A DNA stretch of 64,000 bases from Caprella mutica (lineage: Eukaryota; Arthropoda; Malacostraca; Amphipoda; Caprellidae): contig CANNZV010000850.1 of assembly GCA_947561585.1 (NCBI GenBank), forward strand, positions 124,001 through 188,000, given 5' to 3'. This document shows, in pieces, positions 10,470 to 23,377 of this stretch. The position numbers and the translations under genes are program-made. The notes under the pieces were generated by a model. That model had not been told where the DNA came from and made no database searches. It saw only the letters and a list, made by a program, of their open reading frames with translations. The stretch's first letter is position 1. Each line of letters starts with the position of its first letter.

Positions 10470-13040
10470 ACCGGCTATTACATATCATACATGCATAAAT
10501 TCCACAATTGCCATAAATTTTTTCTTATTAGTACTTGAGTCAACTGAGATTTGAGTGAACTATTTTATTCACAAACCGATTGTTATGGGGAAAAGGGAAA
10601 GGAAATTTTATTTAAAATAATGTATTTTTTCGTCAAATTCCAATGAATATAATTCTATGAGACTGTATGCTAGAACAAAAACTAACACAGTTAGAATCTT
10701 TGTTTGTAATATTTCTAACAAAGTAACAAGAGAAGATTTCTCATTTCTATTCCCATTTTTCTTTTGATGAGATTTTTGATGTCTAACTAGTTTTTTTCAT
10801 AAAAACCCAGGATTTTCAGTTTCGAACTGTGGTAAAAGAAATTCAAAAAGAAGAATTAGGAATGACTCTCGATCACATTAGAGGAAATTCATTGACTTCT
10901 GTGCAATTCCAGGTGAAAAATTCAATTTTTGCAGGAGGGCAAAAAGCGTGATATTTGCCCTAAACATAAATTCGTAAAAAGTAGTCAAATAAAAAAATAC
11001 CCCCCTTTGCCTCCTTAATTGAGTCCCCCATTTGTCGGGTTGTAGTGCCTCTAGCACCAAAAAATGTCGGGACATTAAAGTACACTGCCTAACATTCCTT
11101 TCACAATCAGAAAAATCGTGATACTCGACCACCACCCACCTCCTTTCGACCCCTACTGAAGGGGGTAGGAGTACTCGTACATACCCCCCTCCCCCCAAAT
11201 AAAAATGGGACATGAAAGCCCACTACATAAAGCCCCCCTATTTCAGCCAAAATAAATATGGATAACTCTCACCCTATTTGATAGATAACCCCTTTAATTA
11301 ATATTTTCTATATATAGTAGCATACTACTATATTTCCATCGACAATTTCATTGTTCATTAAATTTACTATATTTATTTAAACCTTTTATTTTTAGTTAAC
11401 AAAAGTATAGTTCTTACAATACTGCAATCCTCGGATACACAACATTTCTAGCAAACTGTGTAGATGTGTCTAATCATCAAAGTTTATTCTATTTCTCTCT
11501 TTCTACACGCGAGATGAAGAGTTCTACATATTTACTTGTGAGGCCCTCCATTGAATCAAAGGAGGGGTGACATTCTACAATTTTAGACCAGAACTTCATG
11601 TTTAAAAAGTTAAACCTGTTAATTAGAGAAACCTTAAAGTTGATTTAAAGTTTAGAAATGGTGGCATGTTCGTTGCACCAAAAAAAATTGTCTATTTGAA
11701 AAGTTTTCCTGAATTGATGGGAACCTATTTATTGGTTTTTGAAAATAAGTTACTTTTAATCTATATATTTTCAAACTATACAAGAATGAGGCTTGAACTT
11801 TAATTAAATCTATTTAAAAAATTCAAAGAAATTATTCTAACAGTAACCCTTCTCATTAAAATTCTAAATATATTAGTACTTCTAAAATTGCACCTAAATT
11901 CTAATTTTCTATAAATATTACTTTATTCTTTAATCATCATTCTAGAGGTAGATAACTTGTTGACAGAGCCAATTTCCTTTCGGACTGCTTCTTCAAATCC
12001 CTTCTATTTCACTCAGTTTCCTTTCCTGAAGCAGACTTTAAATCCCCAAAACGTAATGACGGAAAACCGTTTCTTCAATCCGAATATACACAAGTTTTAC
12101 TTTTTGAAGACTACAAGTCTTCATTTTGCGTTTTTTTTACAGTTCCAGGCCTATAGAAATTCCTTCCATTACACCATAGCGGAAATACCTTAGACTACAC
12201 CATCGAATAGCTACGACATGGAAATGGAAGATGGAGCCATTCAAAGCCGAGTTCTCACATAATGGACTTGCTGGAACTCCTAAGGACTGATCGAAGTGAT
12301 TTGCAATGACAATAGACCGTCAATTGGTGTGTCATTTGCATTTGTATTTCAACTTGATTTGAGGACAGGAGTGAATATCAGTATTGGAGTAGTTTATTGA
12401 TAATGGTTGTGTTTGCAATATATTATCAAGTCTTTTGAAAGTATACTTTGCTTGTAAGGAAGCTGGTGATATTCATATTTTATATCTTGAAATTTAAATC
12501 ATTTTGAATATCATCGAAAGATAACTCTGGACTGTAATGATAATTAAGTTAATAATTATAATTAATGTTAGGAAGTCACTACTCAAGATTACTATATTTT
12601 ATAGATTAGTTTCACACATTTCCATTCATTATTTATGAATTTCCTTCAGAATCATTGAGTTCCAACTTACAATAGTTGCATTTCTTACCATATTTTTGTC
12701 AGTATTTATAAGAAAATAAATTCAATATTGTACATGCATGTGATCAAACGTTACAACTGATGAAAAAGGAATGACATTCGTAACAAATATTCACTATTTG
12801 ATCTTCATGGATTTTATTTCATCAGAGAATTATTTTAGTGCAGCATTTTTATTCCGTCATAATTTGATTGCTTTCCATTTGCTATGCATGAATACACTTA
12901 GTAATGTAATATATTATTTAATATTTTCATAAATGTTTACGAATTTAATTAACAAATTAAACTGCGGGGAACGTTGAATATATTGAAGTAATTAAAAAAA
13001 ATGAGATAACTTTTTTTTATTGGGTGTTTTAAATAAATTA
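10470..13040. other. 2.5 kb with no recognisable gene
   Basis: Mostly AT-rich. A more GC-rich patch at about 10990-11240 contains CCCCCC runs and resembles a degraded repeat. A 78-codon frame at 11957-12193 has no domain or signal peptide and probably arises by chance. Confidence 0.55.
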
Positions 13041-13258
13041 CAGTACAATTACTGAACTCCTTTATAGTGAATGTAAAGTCCTGAGTAAGAGAACTACCCC
13101 GTATAATGGACACATTTTCTTTAGTCTGCCATGCCGTAAAATGGCAATTAGATTTCTAAAACTGATGCTTTTCATGGTAGACTAAAAGAAAATTAGTCAC
13201 TTATAAGAAGAGTAGTTCTCTTACTCCAGACTGTACGTAAATTCACTATAAAGTTAGG
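13041..13258. mobile_element. Pogo/Tigger-like MITE, copy 2
   Basis: It starts TA-CAGTACAATTACTGAACTCC followed by TTTATAGTGAATGTAAAGTC and ends with the inverse motif ATTCACTATAAAGTTAGGAA. Arms are diverged but follow the same plan as 4240-4448. GAGTAAGAGAACTAC and its inverse GTAGTTCTCTTACTC form an inner inverted pair. Confidence 0.65.
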
Positions 13259-13294
13259 AATTTGGAAACAATCTCGAAAATGTACTAAACACAT

Positions 13295-13473
13295 AGTAGA
13301 AGAGTGTGATGGAAAATAACAATATAAGACAAGAGGAAGAGCACCATAACAAAGTAGAAGAGTGTGATGAAAGAAAACAATAAAAGACAAGAGAAAGAGC
13401 ACAATAGCAAAGTAGAAGAGTGTAATGAAGGATAACAATAAAAGACAAGAGTGTGAGAGCACCATAACAAAGT
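13295..13473. repeat. 58-bp tandem repeat, about 3 copies
   Basis: The unit begins AGTAGAAGAGTGTGATGAAA and ends AAAGAGCACCATAACAA. Because the unit has few minus-strand stops and 58 is not a multiple of 3, all three minus frames stay open for over 200 bp. These frames are not genes. Confidence 0.93.
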
Positions 13474-13618
13474 ACAATCCCCTCCTCCGTCAAGCAACCA
13501 CAATCTCTCTGTTCATTTTCTCGTTTCTCTCAATTTTTTTCCCAGAGAGTTGGTAATCTTTAACAGAAATGGAATCCGATTGTTGATTTTATTGATTTGA
13601 ACTCAGATTAGAAGATTA

Positions 13619-14853
13619 GGTGTCAGTTTGTATTCAGTGACAAGTAACTGGTGTCAGTTTTTATTCAGTGACAAGTAACTGGTGTCAGTTTGTATTCAGT
13701 GACAAGTAACTGGTGTCAGTTTGTATTCAGTGACAAGTAACTGGTGTCAGTTTGTATTCAGTGACAAGTAACTGGTGTCAGTTTGTATTCAGTGACAAGT
13801 AACTGGTGTCAGTTTGTATTCAGTGACAAGTAACTGGTGTCAGTTTGTATTCAGTGACAAGTAACTGGTGTCAGTTTGTATTCAGTGACAAGTAACTGGT
13901 GTCAGTTTGTATTCAGTGATAAGTAACTGGTGTCAGTTTGTATTCAGTAACAAGTAACTGGTGTCAGTTTGTATTCAGTGATAAGTAACTGGTGTCAGTT
14001 TGTATTCAGTGACAAGTAACTGGTGTCAGTTTGCATTCAGTGACAAGTAACTGGTGTCAGTTTGTATTCAGTGATAAGTAACTGGTGTCAGTTTGTATTC
14101 AGTAACAAGTAACTGGTGTCAGTTTGTATTCAGTGATAAGTAACTGGTGTCAGTTTGTATTCAGTGACAAGTAACTGGTGTCAGTTTGTATTCAGTGACA
14201 AGTAACTGGTGTCAGTTTGTATTCAGTAACAAGTAACTGGTGTCAGTTAGTATTCTGTGATAAGTAACTGGTGTCAGTTTGTATTCAGTGATAAGTAACT
14301 GGTGTCAGTTTGTATTCAGTGACAAGTAACTGGTGTCAGTTTGTATTCAGTAACAAGTAACTGGTGTCAGTTTGTATTCTGTGATAAGTAACTGGTGTCA
14401 GTTTGTATTCAGTGATAAGTAACTGGTGTCAGTTTGTATTCAGTAACAAGTAACTGGTGTCAGTTTGTATTCAGTGATAAGTAACTGGTGTCAGTTTGTA
14501 TTCAGTGATAAGTAACTGGTGTCAGTTTGTATTCAGTAACAAGTAACTGGTGTCAGTTTGTATTCTGTGACAAGTAACTAGTGTCAGTTTGTATTCAGTG
14601 ACAAGTAACTGGTGTCAGTTTGCATTCAGTGACAAGTAACTGGTGTCAGTTTGTATTCAGTGACAAGTAACTGGTGTCAGTTTGTATTCAGTGACAAGTA
14701 ACTGGTGTCAGTTTGTATTCAGTGACAAGTAACTGGTGTCAGTTTGTATTCAGTGACAAGTGACTGGTGTCAGTTTGCATTCAGTGACAAGTAACTGGTG
14801 TCAGTTTGTATTCAGTGACAAGTGACTGGTGTCAGTTTGCATTCAGTGACAAG
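13619..14853. repeat. 31-bp tandem array, about 40 copies
   Basis: The unit contains GGTGTCAGTTTGTATTCAGT followed by GACAAGTAACT. Variants GATAAG, AACAAG, TTGCATTC and TTCTGTG recur in blocks, which indicates expansion by multi-unit duplication. Confidence 0.97.
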
Positions 14854-16210
14854 TGAAGATTATCTGAATAATATTCAAGCAATATTAATATACATTACTA
14901 TTTTCTTATATAAACTTATGCATATTTTCTGGAAGTTTAAATGATATTTTATATGCTGGATAATCAATATGAATCTCTAAAAGGAGATACGTAAAATCGA
15001 GCTACAAATTCAATTTTGTAGCAAATAAATAGAAGTTTTCTCTTGCAATCTTTATTTGAAGTGGCTAACAGTTTTAACTTTTTCCACTTCCACTTTCTGC
15101 GTTCACGTCAGTCATTGAAACTTCTACCTAACTTTAATAAATCCTCTGTGGACGAATGGGAATTTCCTGGAGATTCTTCCCAGCTGAAAATTTTCTATCG
15201 GTAGATCTAGTGATGTGTTCGTAGTGTTTCTTCAGTATAAAATATCACAATTTATTAATAATTATATTTCATAGGAATTATAATAGGCAATATCATGGAA
15301 TTTTTAATCTGAAAATGAATTACTATCGAAAACTCGTCGAGTTGGTTACAGTAGAGTTGGAAAAAGTTATCTTAGTGTCGAATATTAATGTCGATTGTAA
15401 GTTATAGTTTTGAACTTGAGATTATTCCTTCCAACGCATGGATCACTTACAGTAACTTAAATAATGAATTGATAGAATTTCATGATTTTTGAAACACTGG
15501 TGAAGTTTGATTGTTTAAAATCGGCAGATAGTAAGTTACTATACATATTACAACTATTCCCTACTGATATAATACAATTACATGCACAAAAGTCGGCATT
15601 TTATATCTTGAATGTCAGATGAAAGACGATGGACTACAGCTGCTTTAAATTTATTTTTAATCACGAATTGATTTTCATTGATTTTCATCACAAGATTACA
15701 ATGACTTATCGAAAGCAGAAAATTTGTGATTTTATTTTCAGAATTAGCCACTCATCTTGTTTTCTTCTACGTAAATAATGATACTGTATTAAGAAAACAT
15801 GCATGCAAGACCGAGTTTTCATACTCATGTGCATACAAACCTACAATAAATTCCTCCTCTGCGAGCATAAAGTACTGAATAGACTGACTGGTTCCTTTAC
15901 TAATTAATTCACTCGTGTTAACCCATGCTAATCCACTTAAAGTCTACCAATTTAGGTAGGGAGAACATCTCTCTATTAACTCTCCCTCCTAGAGCAGAAT
16001 ACGAGAGTTACATTCTACTTTTAAGGGACTTGTGATTTGGGGGATAGAGGTACAAGGTATCATAAACTGAAATGTTGTTTGTGATATTAAATACCATTTT
16101 TCTTAAAGGCAACAATTTATATTTTGCCATTGCTCCAATTTCAGCTTATAGAATGATGTATATACCAGGCAAGAGAATTTAACCCTAGGATATTTAGGAA
16201 TATCGCAGGG
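14854..16210. other. 1.35 kb with no recognisable gene
   Basis: AT-rich sequence with one small hairpin at about 15000-15022 (GCTACAAATTC / ATTTTGTAGC). No coding frame is seen. Confidence 0.55.
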
Positions 16211-16304
16211 AAGGAGTATTTATACCTGGGATATTGAGGGAATATCCCAAACAAGGATTTATCCCTGAGATATTCCCTTAATATCCCAGGAATAAATCCT
16301 CCTT
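16211..16304. mobile_element. Inverted-repeat element, AAGGAGGATTTATTCCTGGG family, copy 1
   Basis: The left arm AAGGAGTATTTATACCTGGG plus ATATTGAGGGAATATC pairs with the right arm, which read in reverse is AAGGAGGATTTATTCCTGGG plus ATATTAAGGGAATATC. Related single arms or pairs occur near 21350, 22510, 23035, 29711-29816 and 57653, so this is a short dispersed palindromic family. Confidence 0.8.
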
Positions 16305-17435
16305 TCCGGTGACCATGTGGTAAATATATATACCAAAACTTAGTTAGAATCTTTTTCATCACTGAAGCAATTTACCACCGTCGCCATGACGTCAAATTCT
16401 AATCCACGGATAATCTCCGCACTTCCATTAGACTAATGAAAAAATAATACTGATACAACTAACGCTTATGTGGGAGAAGCCTTTTAAATAACAAATTATC
16501 AAATGTAAATATTTTACTTAATTAATAGCTGATTCAGTGCATATTAAATTAATAATTAACTTAGTTAATCTAAAGTATAATTTAGACATGTTTAATGTAT
16601 ATAGAAAGTATACTGTTCAAATTAACAGGTATTATTAATATACAGCAATATTCGAGGACTTATTTAAAAAAGTGATCTCTATGTACAAAAGAATTTTATT
16701 TTTCAACTTTTTTCCCCATTCTATTTAAATAATTCGAGCAAAATTATGAAAATAATAGTAGATATGAGGTATTCAATCCTATGTATTTGAAACACTAATA
16801 TTCTTTTTATATTTAAGTAGTACAAATATTCATTTGATGCTGCCCGATAATATTTACATTCTCATATTTTAATATATGATTTATTACTTAGTAATTTTTT
16901 TCGACTTGATAATAAATAAAGATTACAGTGAACTGTACGACACTGCAATCCGTTTTAGCATATTCTTCACTTGAACTAAATGTCGTTTTACATGTTAGAA
17001 ATAGTTGACATGCATTCCTGAATCCTGTTCTGGAATTTATTCCTTCTATTCCCATTGGATTTACATACAGATGAATAATTTTGTTTGTTTTGCTGTGTGG
17101 CAGTTGACGTTAGAGTTACAGTTCTGGGGTGCAGTAACTCCATTTCTTTGCATTCATATTAGTTAGTGACGGGACACCGAAGATAAATTGGTGAACGTTG
17201 AGAATATAAAATAGAAATGGTAACTTAAAAATATTACAGTGGATCAATTGAAGTTATGAAGGATTTAATAGGACACACTTCTCCCTGACTGTCTGGATAT
17301 ATATTGTGCTATAGAAACCTTTAAAATGTATGCTATTACTTATAAAATAATAACTTAATATTGGATTAAAATTTAACATGAAAATTAACATCGATTTAGA
17401 AGTAACTTCAAGATGATCATTATTTGAAGCTATAG
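16305..17435. other. 1.1 kb with no recognisable gene
   Basis: AT-rich; nothing beyond short chance frames. Confidence 0.55.
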
Positions 17436-17656
17436 TAGAACTCCTCTATAGTGAACTTCAACTAGTTCACTATAGAGAGTTTACTCTACTATAGAGGAAA
17501 TATAAGAGATGAATAGAAAACTTGCATTTCCATGGCAGACTATGTAAAATATTTTCTTTCTTTTTGAAGTAAATTCATTATACATTTCATTTCTCATGAC
17601 TCTAAAAATCAGGATGGTTCACTACACATGACTTCATTATAGAGGAGTTGTACTAG
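17436..17656. mobile_element. Pogo/Tigger-like MITE, copy 3
   Basis: It begins AGTAGAACTCCTCTATAGTG and ends CATTATAGAGGAGTTGTACT, with an inner palindrome GTGAACTTCAACTAGTTCAC at 17451-17470. Confidence 0.7.
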
Positions 17657-17805
17657 TAGAACTCCTGTTCCATGAAATATAACTAATAATTTACTATATT
17701 GAGATGTGTATAAAACTAACTGATATTTTTTGTATATTTTACACTATACCGGAGTCTACTATACAGGATGATTCACTATACAGGAGTTCACTATAGAGGA
17801 TGTCC
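17657..17805. mobile_element. Pogo/Tigger-like MITE, copy 4, abutting copy 3
   Basis: It begins AGTAGAACTCCTGTTCCATG and ends in TACAGGATGATTCACTATAC followed by AGGAGTTCACTATAGAGGA. It follows copy 3 with no spacer, so one probably inserted at the TA border of the other or the two are tandem halves. Confidence 0.55.
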
Positions 17806-18255
17806 ACTGTTTTCCACCATGACGAACCAAATGATAATTTTTTAATTTATTAAACAGAAATGCAAATAGCTTTAACTGTTTAAGCCTATAAGGTGTTTTT
17901 CTAGTTATCGTGCGTACTGATAAATTCTAGCAAATGATAATTTCATATTTTTTCTCGTATTACCGCTTCTAATGAATGAAACTTTTGGAAACTAAAGTTA
18001 GGATTAAAGAACAGTTTTATCTCAGATGCTTCAAGATATATTTAATCCAAGATAATATGGAATTAGAGTTTTTTCCTTAATTTTATGCAGTTCTGATTGC
18101 CCGAAGTGAATTAAGCAAATGAAATTTTATGTTTAGTATAGCAAAAATATGAATCGTGATGATAATTAACGGAAAAATAATATTAGCTGTTATTGAAATT
18201 ATTTATGTAATTCGTAAGAATATTCGGTTAAATCTAATCGCGTCTCTAATTCATT
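17806..18255. other. No recognisable gene
   Basis: About 450 bp of AT-rich sequence. Confidence 0.55.
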
Positions 18256-18414
18256 TAGGGCTCCGTTACATGAACCTTTTTGGGCGTTTTCATCGCTCCA
18301 AAAGCGTCGCGTAACGCGTAAACATATGAAATGGGTTTAACAATTATATCCTCAGAGTCAAAAACGCTCTCTAAACGTTGTGCAAAAACGCTAATGTGAC
18401 CGACCGGTCCCTTA
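18256..18414. mobile_element. Candidate hAT-like MITE (TAGGG ... CCCTTA)
   Basis: The left end TAGGGCTCCGTTACATGAAC and the reverse complement of the right end, TAAGGGACCGGTCGGTCACA, both lead into GCGTTTTT blocks. This TAGGG...GCGTTTT arrangement is common in hAT-group MITEs. No 8-bp target duplication is visible. The element appears to cut the first arm of the neighbouring palindromic element. Confidence 0.5.
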
Positions 18415-18790
18415 GGGACGCGAACTAGAGAGGGGTAATTTTAACTTAATTTTTCTTAAATTGAATTACTTTTATCTGATTAAAAAATGTTCCTCTAAAA
18501 ATATCAATGGACAGGAAATCGAGCATCCTGACTACATATAAAAATAATACCAAAGAGGAATATTTGACATTGAAATTCATCAAGTTACTACAGATTCGTA
18601 ACCTTACTTCAGTTTTTTTTTATTTGTTAATATATAAATCAAATATAAAATACCATTAAAACAGCACGTTTACCACCTTCCTAGTTCACGTCCCTATTTC
18701 ATTTGAGGACGTGAACTAGGAAGGTAGTATATTCGGATCGGTTCCTAGTTCACGTCCCTAAGTGAAATAGAGACTTGAACTAGGAATTTA
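18415..18790. mobile_element. Nested-palindrome MITE, copy A (left hairpin truncated)
   Basis: It contains two ~45-60 bp near-perfect hairpins built from CCTAGTTCACGTCCCTA and its inverse (18671-18729 and 18742-18787). A half-hairpin GGGACGCGAACTAG sits at 18415. Internal sequence (TTTTATCTGATTAAA at about 18470) matches copy B in reverse orientation, which shows that the two are the same element. Confidence 0.75.
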
Positions 18791-19198
18791 CTAGTTAAAT
18801 GATATTTGATTTAACTTTAATTAAGTGATATTGACTATTTTATTATATAAGATTGTCTTTTTTTTCATGGGAGACATTAAAATTACACTTCTATTGTTAG
18901 TGCTCAATATTTTGATATTAAAACGGTTCATATTTCCCTCGATTTTAACCTAAATATTTAAATTACTGTAATATTGTAATTTATTTTTCCATTAGGGTGC
19001 AACTTCCGTTACCATCCATTACCCGGTTTCTATTGAAAAAGTTTACTAGACAATGAATATGCTTTAATGTTTTTTATGTTTTTTTAATAACAACTTATTG
19101 AAATTTTAATATAGTATTTCCTGAACATCTTACAATTAACGCTTTACCTTATGTTAATTAAAATCTTCTAATATTAACTAATTCGGTGTAGGAAATTT
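18791..19198. other. Spacer between palindromic elements
   Basis: About 400 bp of AT-rich sequence with no gene seen. Confidence 0.5.
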
Positions 19199-19543
19199 CG
19201 GTAAATTCCTAGTTCACGTCCCTATTTCATTTAGGGACGTGAACTAGGAAGGAGGTAAACGTAAATTCAAATTTTTCTCATAATAAAGACAATTTGAAAA
19301 CAAAGAACAATGTATATAAACTTTTTTTTTTCTAAACGATGTTCTTTAATTTGCTAAATTTCAATTGGAAATATTCCTTCTCGGTATTATTTGTATATAT
19401 AGCTAAGATAGTAGATTTTCTGTCAATTATTATTTTCTAGTGCAATATAATTTAATCAGATAAAATTAATTGAAATTAAATCTACCCCCTTCCTAGTTCA
19501 CGTCCCTAAATGAAATAGGGACGTGAACTAGGAATTTACCAAT
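19199..19543. mobile_element. Nested-palindrome MITE, copy B (complete, inverted to copy A)
   Basis: The outer ends are GGTAAATTCCTAGTTCACGT (left) and its inverse ending in CTAGGAATTTACC (right). Each end is itself a hairpin: 19206-19250 and 19491-19533 both fold as CCTAGTTCACGTCCCTA against its complement. So each terminal repeat is a palindrome inside a larger palindrome. The interior is AT-rich and non-coding. Confidence 0.8.
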
Positions 19544-22205
19544 TTAACAGTAACAAAAATCTTCAAAATCATGAATTAAATTTTTTCAAAAAAAAATTTT
19601 CCCTCACAAATAAAATTCAAATCATAATTCTAATCCAAGCAGACAATAAATTTATGATGTTCAATTTGTTAATTATAGCAACACAAATGAGTAATGTACA
19701 TTATAATTAAATCCATACTCACATTAATTAATTGATTGATAATTATTTCCTATAATTATTCGATAATAAATAGTTTAGTCTCCGAAAAATTCTGTAGCAC
19801 TGATTTTCTGTAGCACAATAAAGCTGTAGCACAGAAAACCTAGTTGAAGATCTGTAATACAGAAAAACAGAGAAATAGACTGTAATTCGTATTACAGACG
19901 TTTTTCCATCTCTTTATAATAAATAATGGTTTAAATATCTTATAGCCAAATAAATACTATTGCTACAATTTATTACGTATATTTAATATAAGTTTCAATA
20001 TAAATTCAATATAAAATTTTACATTAATATATTGATAATTATTTATCAAAGTCTCTTATGTAATTTTATTTCTTTTTTAATTTGATATATTGATTGTTTT
20101 TTAGACATTTTATTATCGACTTCCTTATATATTCATTATATATTGATAAAATATGTACATTATCTTTATATAAATGATTTGAAACTAACTATAAAAAGTA
20201 GCAACAAAATTAAACATGTTCACATCTATTCTTGATTAATTATTCTCTTTGGTGTTTAAATTAGAATCGCAAATTCATGATTATTATCAACTACTGTACT
20301 TTCCCGTTTGAAATAAAGTGTTTTAAATAGTATTAATATTGGAGTAGCTTAAACCGCTAAAAACGTACTCTTACATTAAAAAACACATAAAAATTAAAAG
20401 ATCATATCAATATAGTCCCGTGTATATCATGGTTTTAATTTATAACGTTAAAAATGATAAATCATATAGTTTTTAATATATGATCGAATTTTTGATGGTG
20501 TTCGTCATAAAAATATATAATTTTATCATACTTAAAAAGCGGACACCAAATAAATATATAAATTATCTGAAGGAATACTATTGAAATATTCTATATTTAT
20601 ACTGAAATACTCTTAGCAATATCCATAGACTTTATTGTTAATACCAAAAATTATTGTATATCTGTTTGGAATTAAGAAAAAATTATTTATTTATACTGAA
20701 ATATTCTTAGCAATATCAATAGATTTTATTAGTAATATACATATCCTTGTTTATATTTGTTGAGAATTCAGAATTAAAAAATAAATATAAATAATTGTCT
20801 TTTAAAATGCACAAGCGGTTGGACATATAATTATTTAGATTAGTCAAAATTATTAAATTTATATTCAATTTTCAAGTATATATACATAGACTCTTACATA
20901 TATTATTCATTACTATCTACTATTAAACTATTATTTTTTAAATAAATAAAATATATTCCAAAAAATTCAATCTACGCAATTTGGCCAATTAATTGATAAC
21001 TATATTACAATTTTTTTTTGCAATATTTGAATTTACGGAAAAGGTAGGAAAAAAACTAGTTCAATAATTCCAAGCCTGTACGAAGAAAATCCTGTATAGT
21101 AAGATATTCTTATTGTCAGTCTAATTATAGTGCAGGTTATTCTTGTTGCAATGATATAGGCAGTTGTAGCTAATTAGGTCTCATTTCAGCACTAACTTAC
21201 TGTGCGCATGATGCTAACTTTCTACCAAACTTGTTAGGGAAACCTACAAAAAACGTGTTTGTGAGTCCCTGTCCTGTGTAAAGTCCTGCCACTGAAAAAC
21301 TATTGTAGGAAAGGAAAATGGCAATGGTTTTTATTGTTACTCTCTAGGAAAGAAGGATTTATTCCTGGGATAGTAAGGGAGTGTCCCAATTAAAGTTCAG
21401 TTGAAGAGTGACATCAATTTATGATAAAAAAAAATCAAGTAAAGCAATATTAAAACCATAAATGAGGAAACTCATTAATTAGAAAAAAATATAAGACAGT
21501 ATTATAAATTCTGATAAAAAAATTAGGAAACTAATAATTCGTAACCTTCTTAAATTTAATAAAAACAATTTGAATGAAATAATTAGAAAGATTGGGTGAT
21601 TTCTAATTATATTTTTCTACCTGATACTACTTTCTAATTATATTATTATTAATTAATCGTTTTCATTTTAGTTTACTCTAAATTATTTTACCCATAGATA
21701 ATTATTGACCCCACCCGTATCTAAAAAATTGTAAATGTTCCATATTATAAAGTATGGCAATAAAAAAGCAAATCTCAAATTTAACTGCAACCATTTTTTT
21801 GAATAAATCAAAAATTTTAAAGTTAATTTTAACCATAAAATTATTAACCACAATTTACAAATCTTGAATAATTCATATGAAATAAATTAGTTTTTCCTCT
21901 TATATTCCTGTATATGAACAGTAATGGAATATCAGTAGTGAATGAATGTAACTATATGTTTTAAATGTATTTTTAAATAGTTATTAATCCATACTTACTT
22001 ATTTAGTATTTGTAGGAGTTTTTTATAATAATGACAATGAATGCGTATAAAAAAGAAGACGAACAGAGTTAAAGAAATTGATTGTCAATAATGATAATTG
22101 ATGCTAACATTCTTTATCACAATTATATATTAAAAACTAGTTGAATGTCATATACTTAAACATCACCGTAACCGGAAGTTCGGCGGTAAAATAATCAATG
22201 AATAG
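19544..22205. other. 2.7 kb AT-rich region with minor repeats, no gene
   Basis: Noted items: three copies of CTGTAGCAC near 19792-19832; a diverged direct repeat of about 94 bp starting at 20601 and 20695 (ACTGAAATAYTCTTAGCAAT); a sequence GCGGACACC at 20539-20547 that looks like a MULE end; and an arm of the AAGGAGGATTTATTCC family near 21350. No coding frame is recognised. Confidence 0.55.
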
Positions 22206-22370
22206 AGTTGTGACAATTTAATTTTGAAATCATCAATTCGACATTATAGACGGAGAGAATTATATAGTATTGAATCGTTCTACACCAGTGGTGTATAGCA
22301 TTAGATACCATTTCATTTCGTCTATGATATTCTTAAGATCTATGATTTAAAAAGTATATTGTCAAAACCC
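22206..22370. mobile_element. MITE with GGGTTGTGACAATAT-type ends, copy 1
   Basis: Left AGTTGTGACAATTTAATTTT and right (reverse) GGGTTTTGACAATATACTTT are inverted. The core ATACCATTTCATTTCGTCTA is shared with 26288-26445. Confidence 0.7.
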
Positions 22371-23377
22371 ATGTGATGAATCAATCAAACCTGTACAAAT
22401 TTCTGATTACCCTCTCATGAATATTGTGGTTATTGTATATTGTGCTATGAAACTAAGGCACTCCCATCTAAACCTTATGAGAACAGTATACATAGAGTAT
22501 TCATTCATGGAATAGTCCCCTAATATCCCAGGAAAAAATCCTTCTAGCCTGAAGAGAACAGCAACTAGAGTATTCATTCCTTGAAAATTACAAGATGCTC
22601 ATATTATGAACATTTATTCAAATATATAAAGAATATATCAAAGCTCTCTCCAGTCATGAGATGCACGATTGTGTTGGAGTACATACGGGTGAATTTCTCA
22701 CTATAATCAGTTAACTTTATCCCTTATCGGCTTTGTTTGATGTGCGAGAATATTTGCGCACACGAAGCTCCGTACTGAGTGGTAATGAAGCCCCGCCTAT
22801 TCAATAATACCTGAGAAATATTTTTTTCGTATCTTTGATTATTACTTTTATTTCAAATGGAAATCTACTCTTATGTAGTTACCTATAAATGTGTAAATAT
22901 CAAATAGAGGTTTTTATGAAGAAAAAATATCGAAAAGTTAATTCGTTGAAATTTTATACGAATTTTAAGTGAGAGCGGGCTCTACCGCGCCAGCATCTTG
23001 GTTATTATCAAACTTTTCAGGGCCAGGTTACTAGGGAAAATATCCCAGGAACAAATCCTTCTAGTCTGATAAAGATAGTACATGGAGTATGTCTGATCCC
23101 CTCAGATTGAATAAAGAGGGCAAATTCACCCTCACTTCCCCTGATTTTCTGGCGTAGACATTATTATCTCCCATGAGAATTCGATCTTAGGGTCACAGAG
23201 TCTTACGAAAATGGATGTTTTTACTGCTTGGTATATTTTGTAATAATAAGATACATAATAATAATAAAGTAAAACTGTTATTTATAATAAGAGTATCTAT
23301 TTTCAATAATGATTTATAAGTTTAACTGAAAATGAACTATTTTTAATTTACCGTAATAAGAAATATTTAAAAATAGA
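22371..23377. other. 1 kb with no recognisable gene
   Basis: It contains two arms of the AAGGAGGATTTATTCC family in inverted sense (CCCAGGAAAAAATCCTTCTA near 22530 and CCCAGGAACAAATCCTTCTA near 23043), and a less AT-rich patch at about 22700-22800. No gene seen. Confidence 0.55.

Noticed and set aside
10194..10538. Overlapping frames rich in Asn-Cys-Ser and Glu-Gln-Leu on both strands
   Set aside because: They are translations of the 16-bp CAATTG minisatellite.
11957..12193. 78-codon Phe-rich frame
   Set aside because: Phe/Asn bias matches AT-rich background; no domain.
13193..13503. Three minus-strand frames rich in Leu/Phe/Ser
   Set aside because: Produced by the 58-bp tandem repeat and a pogo-like end.
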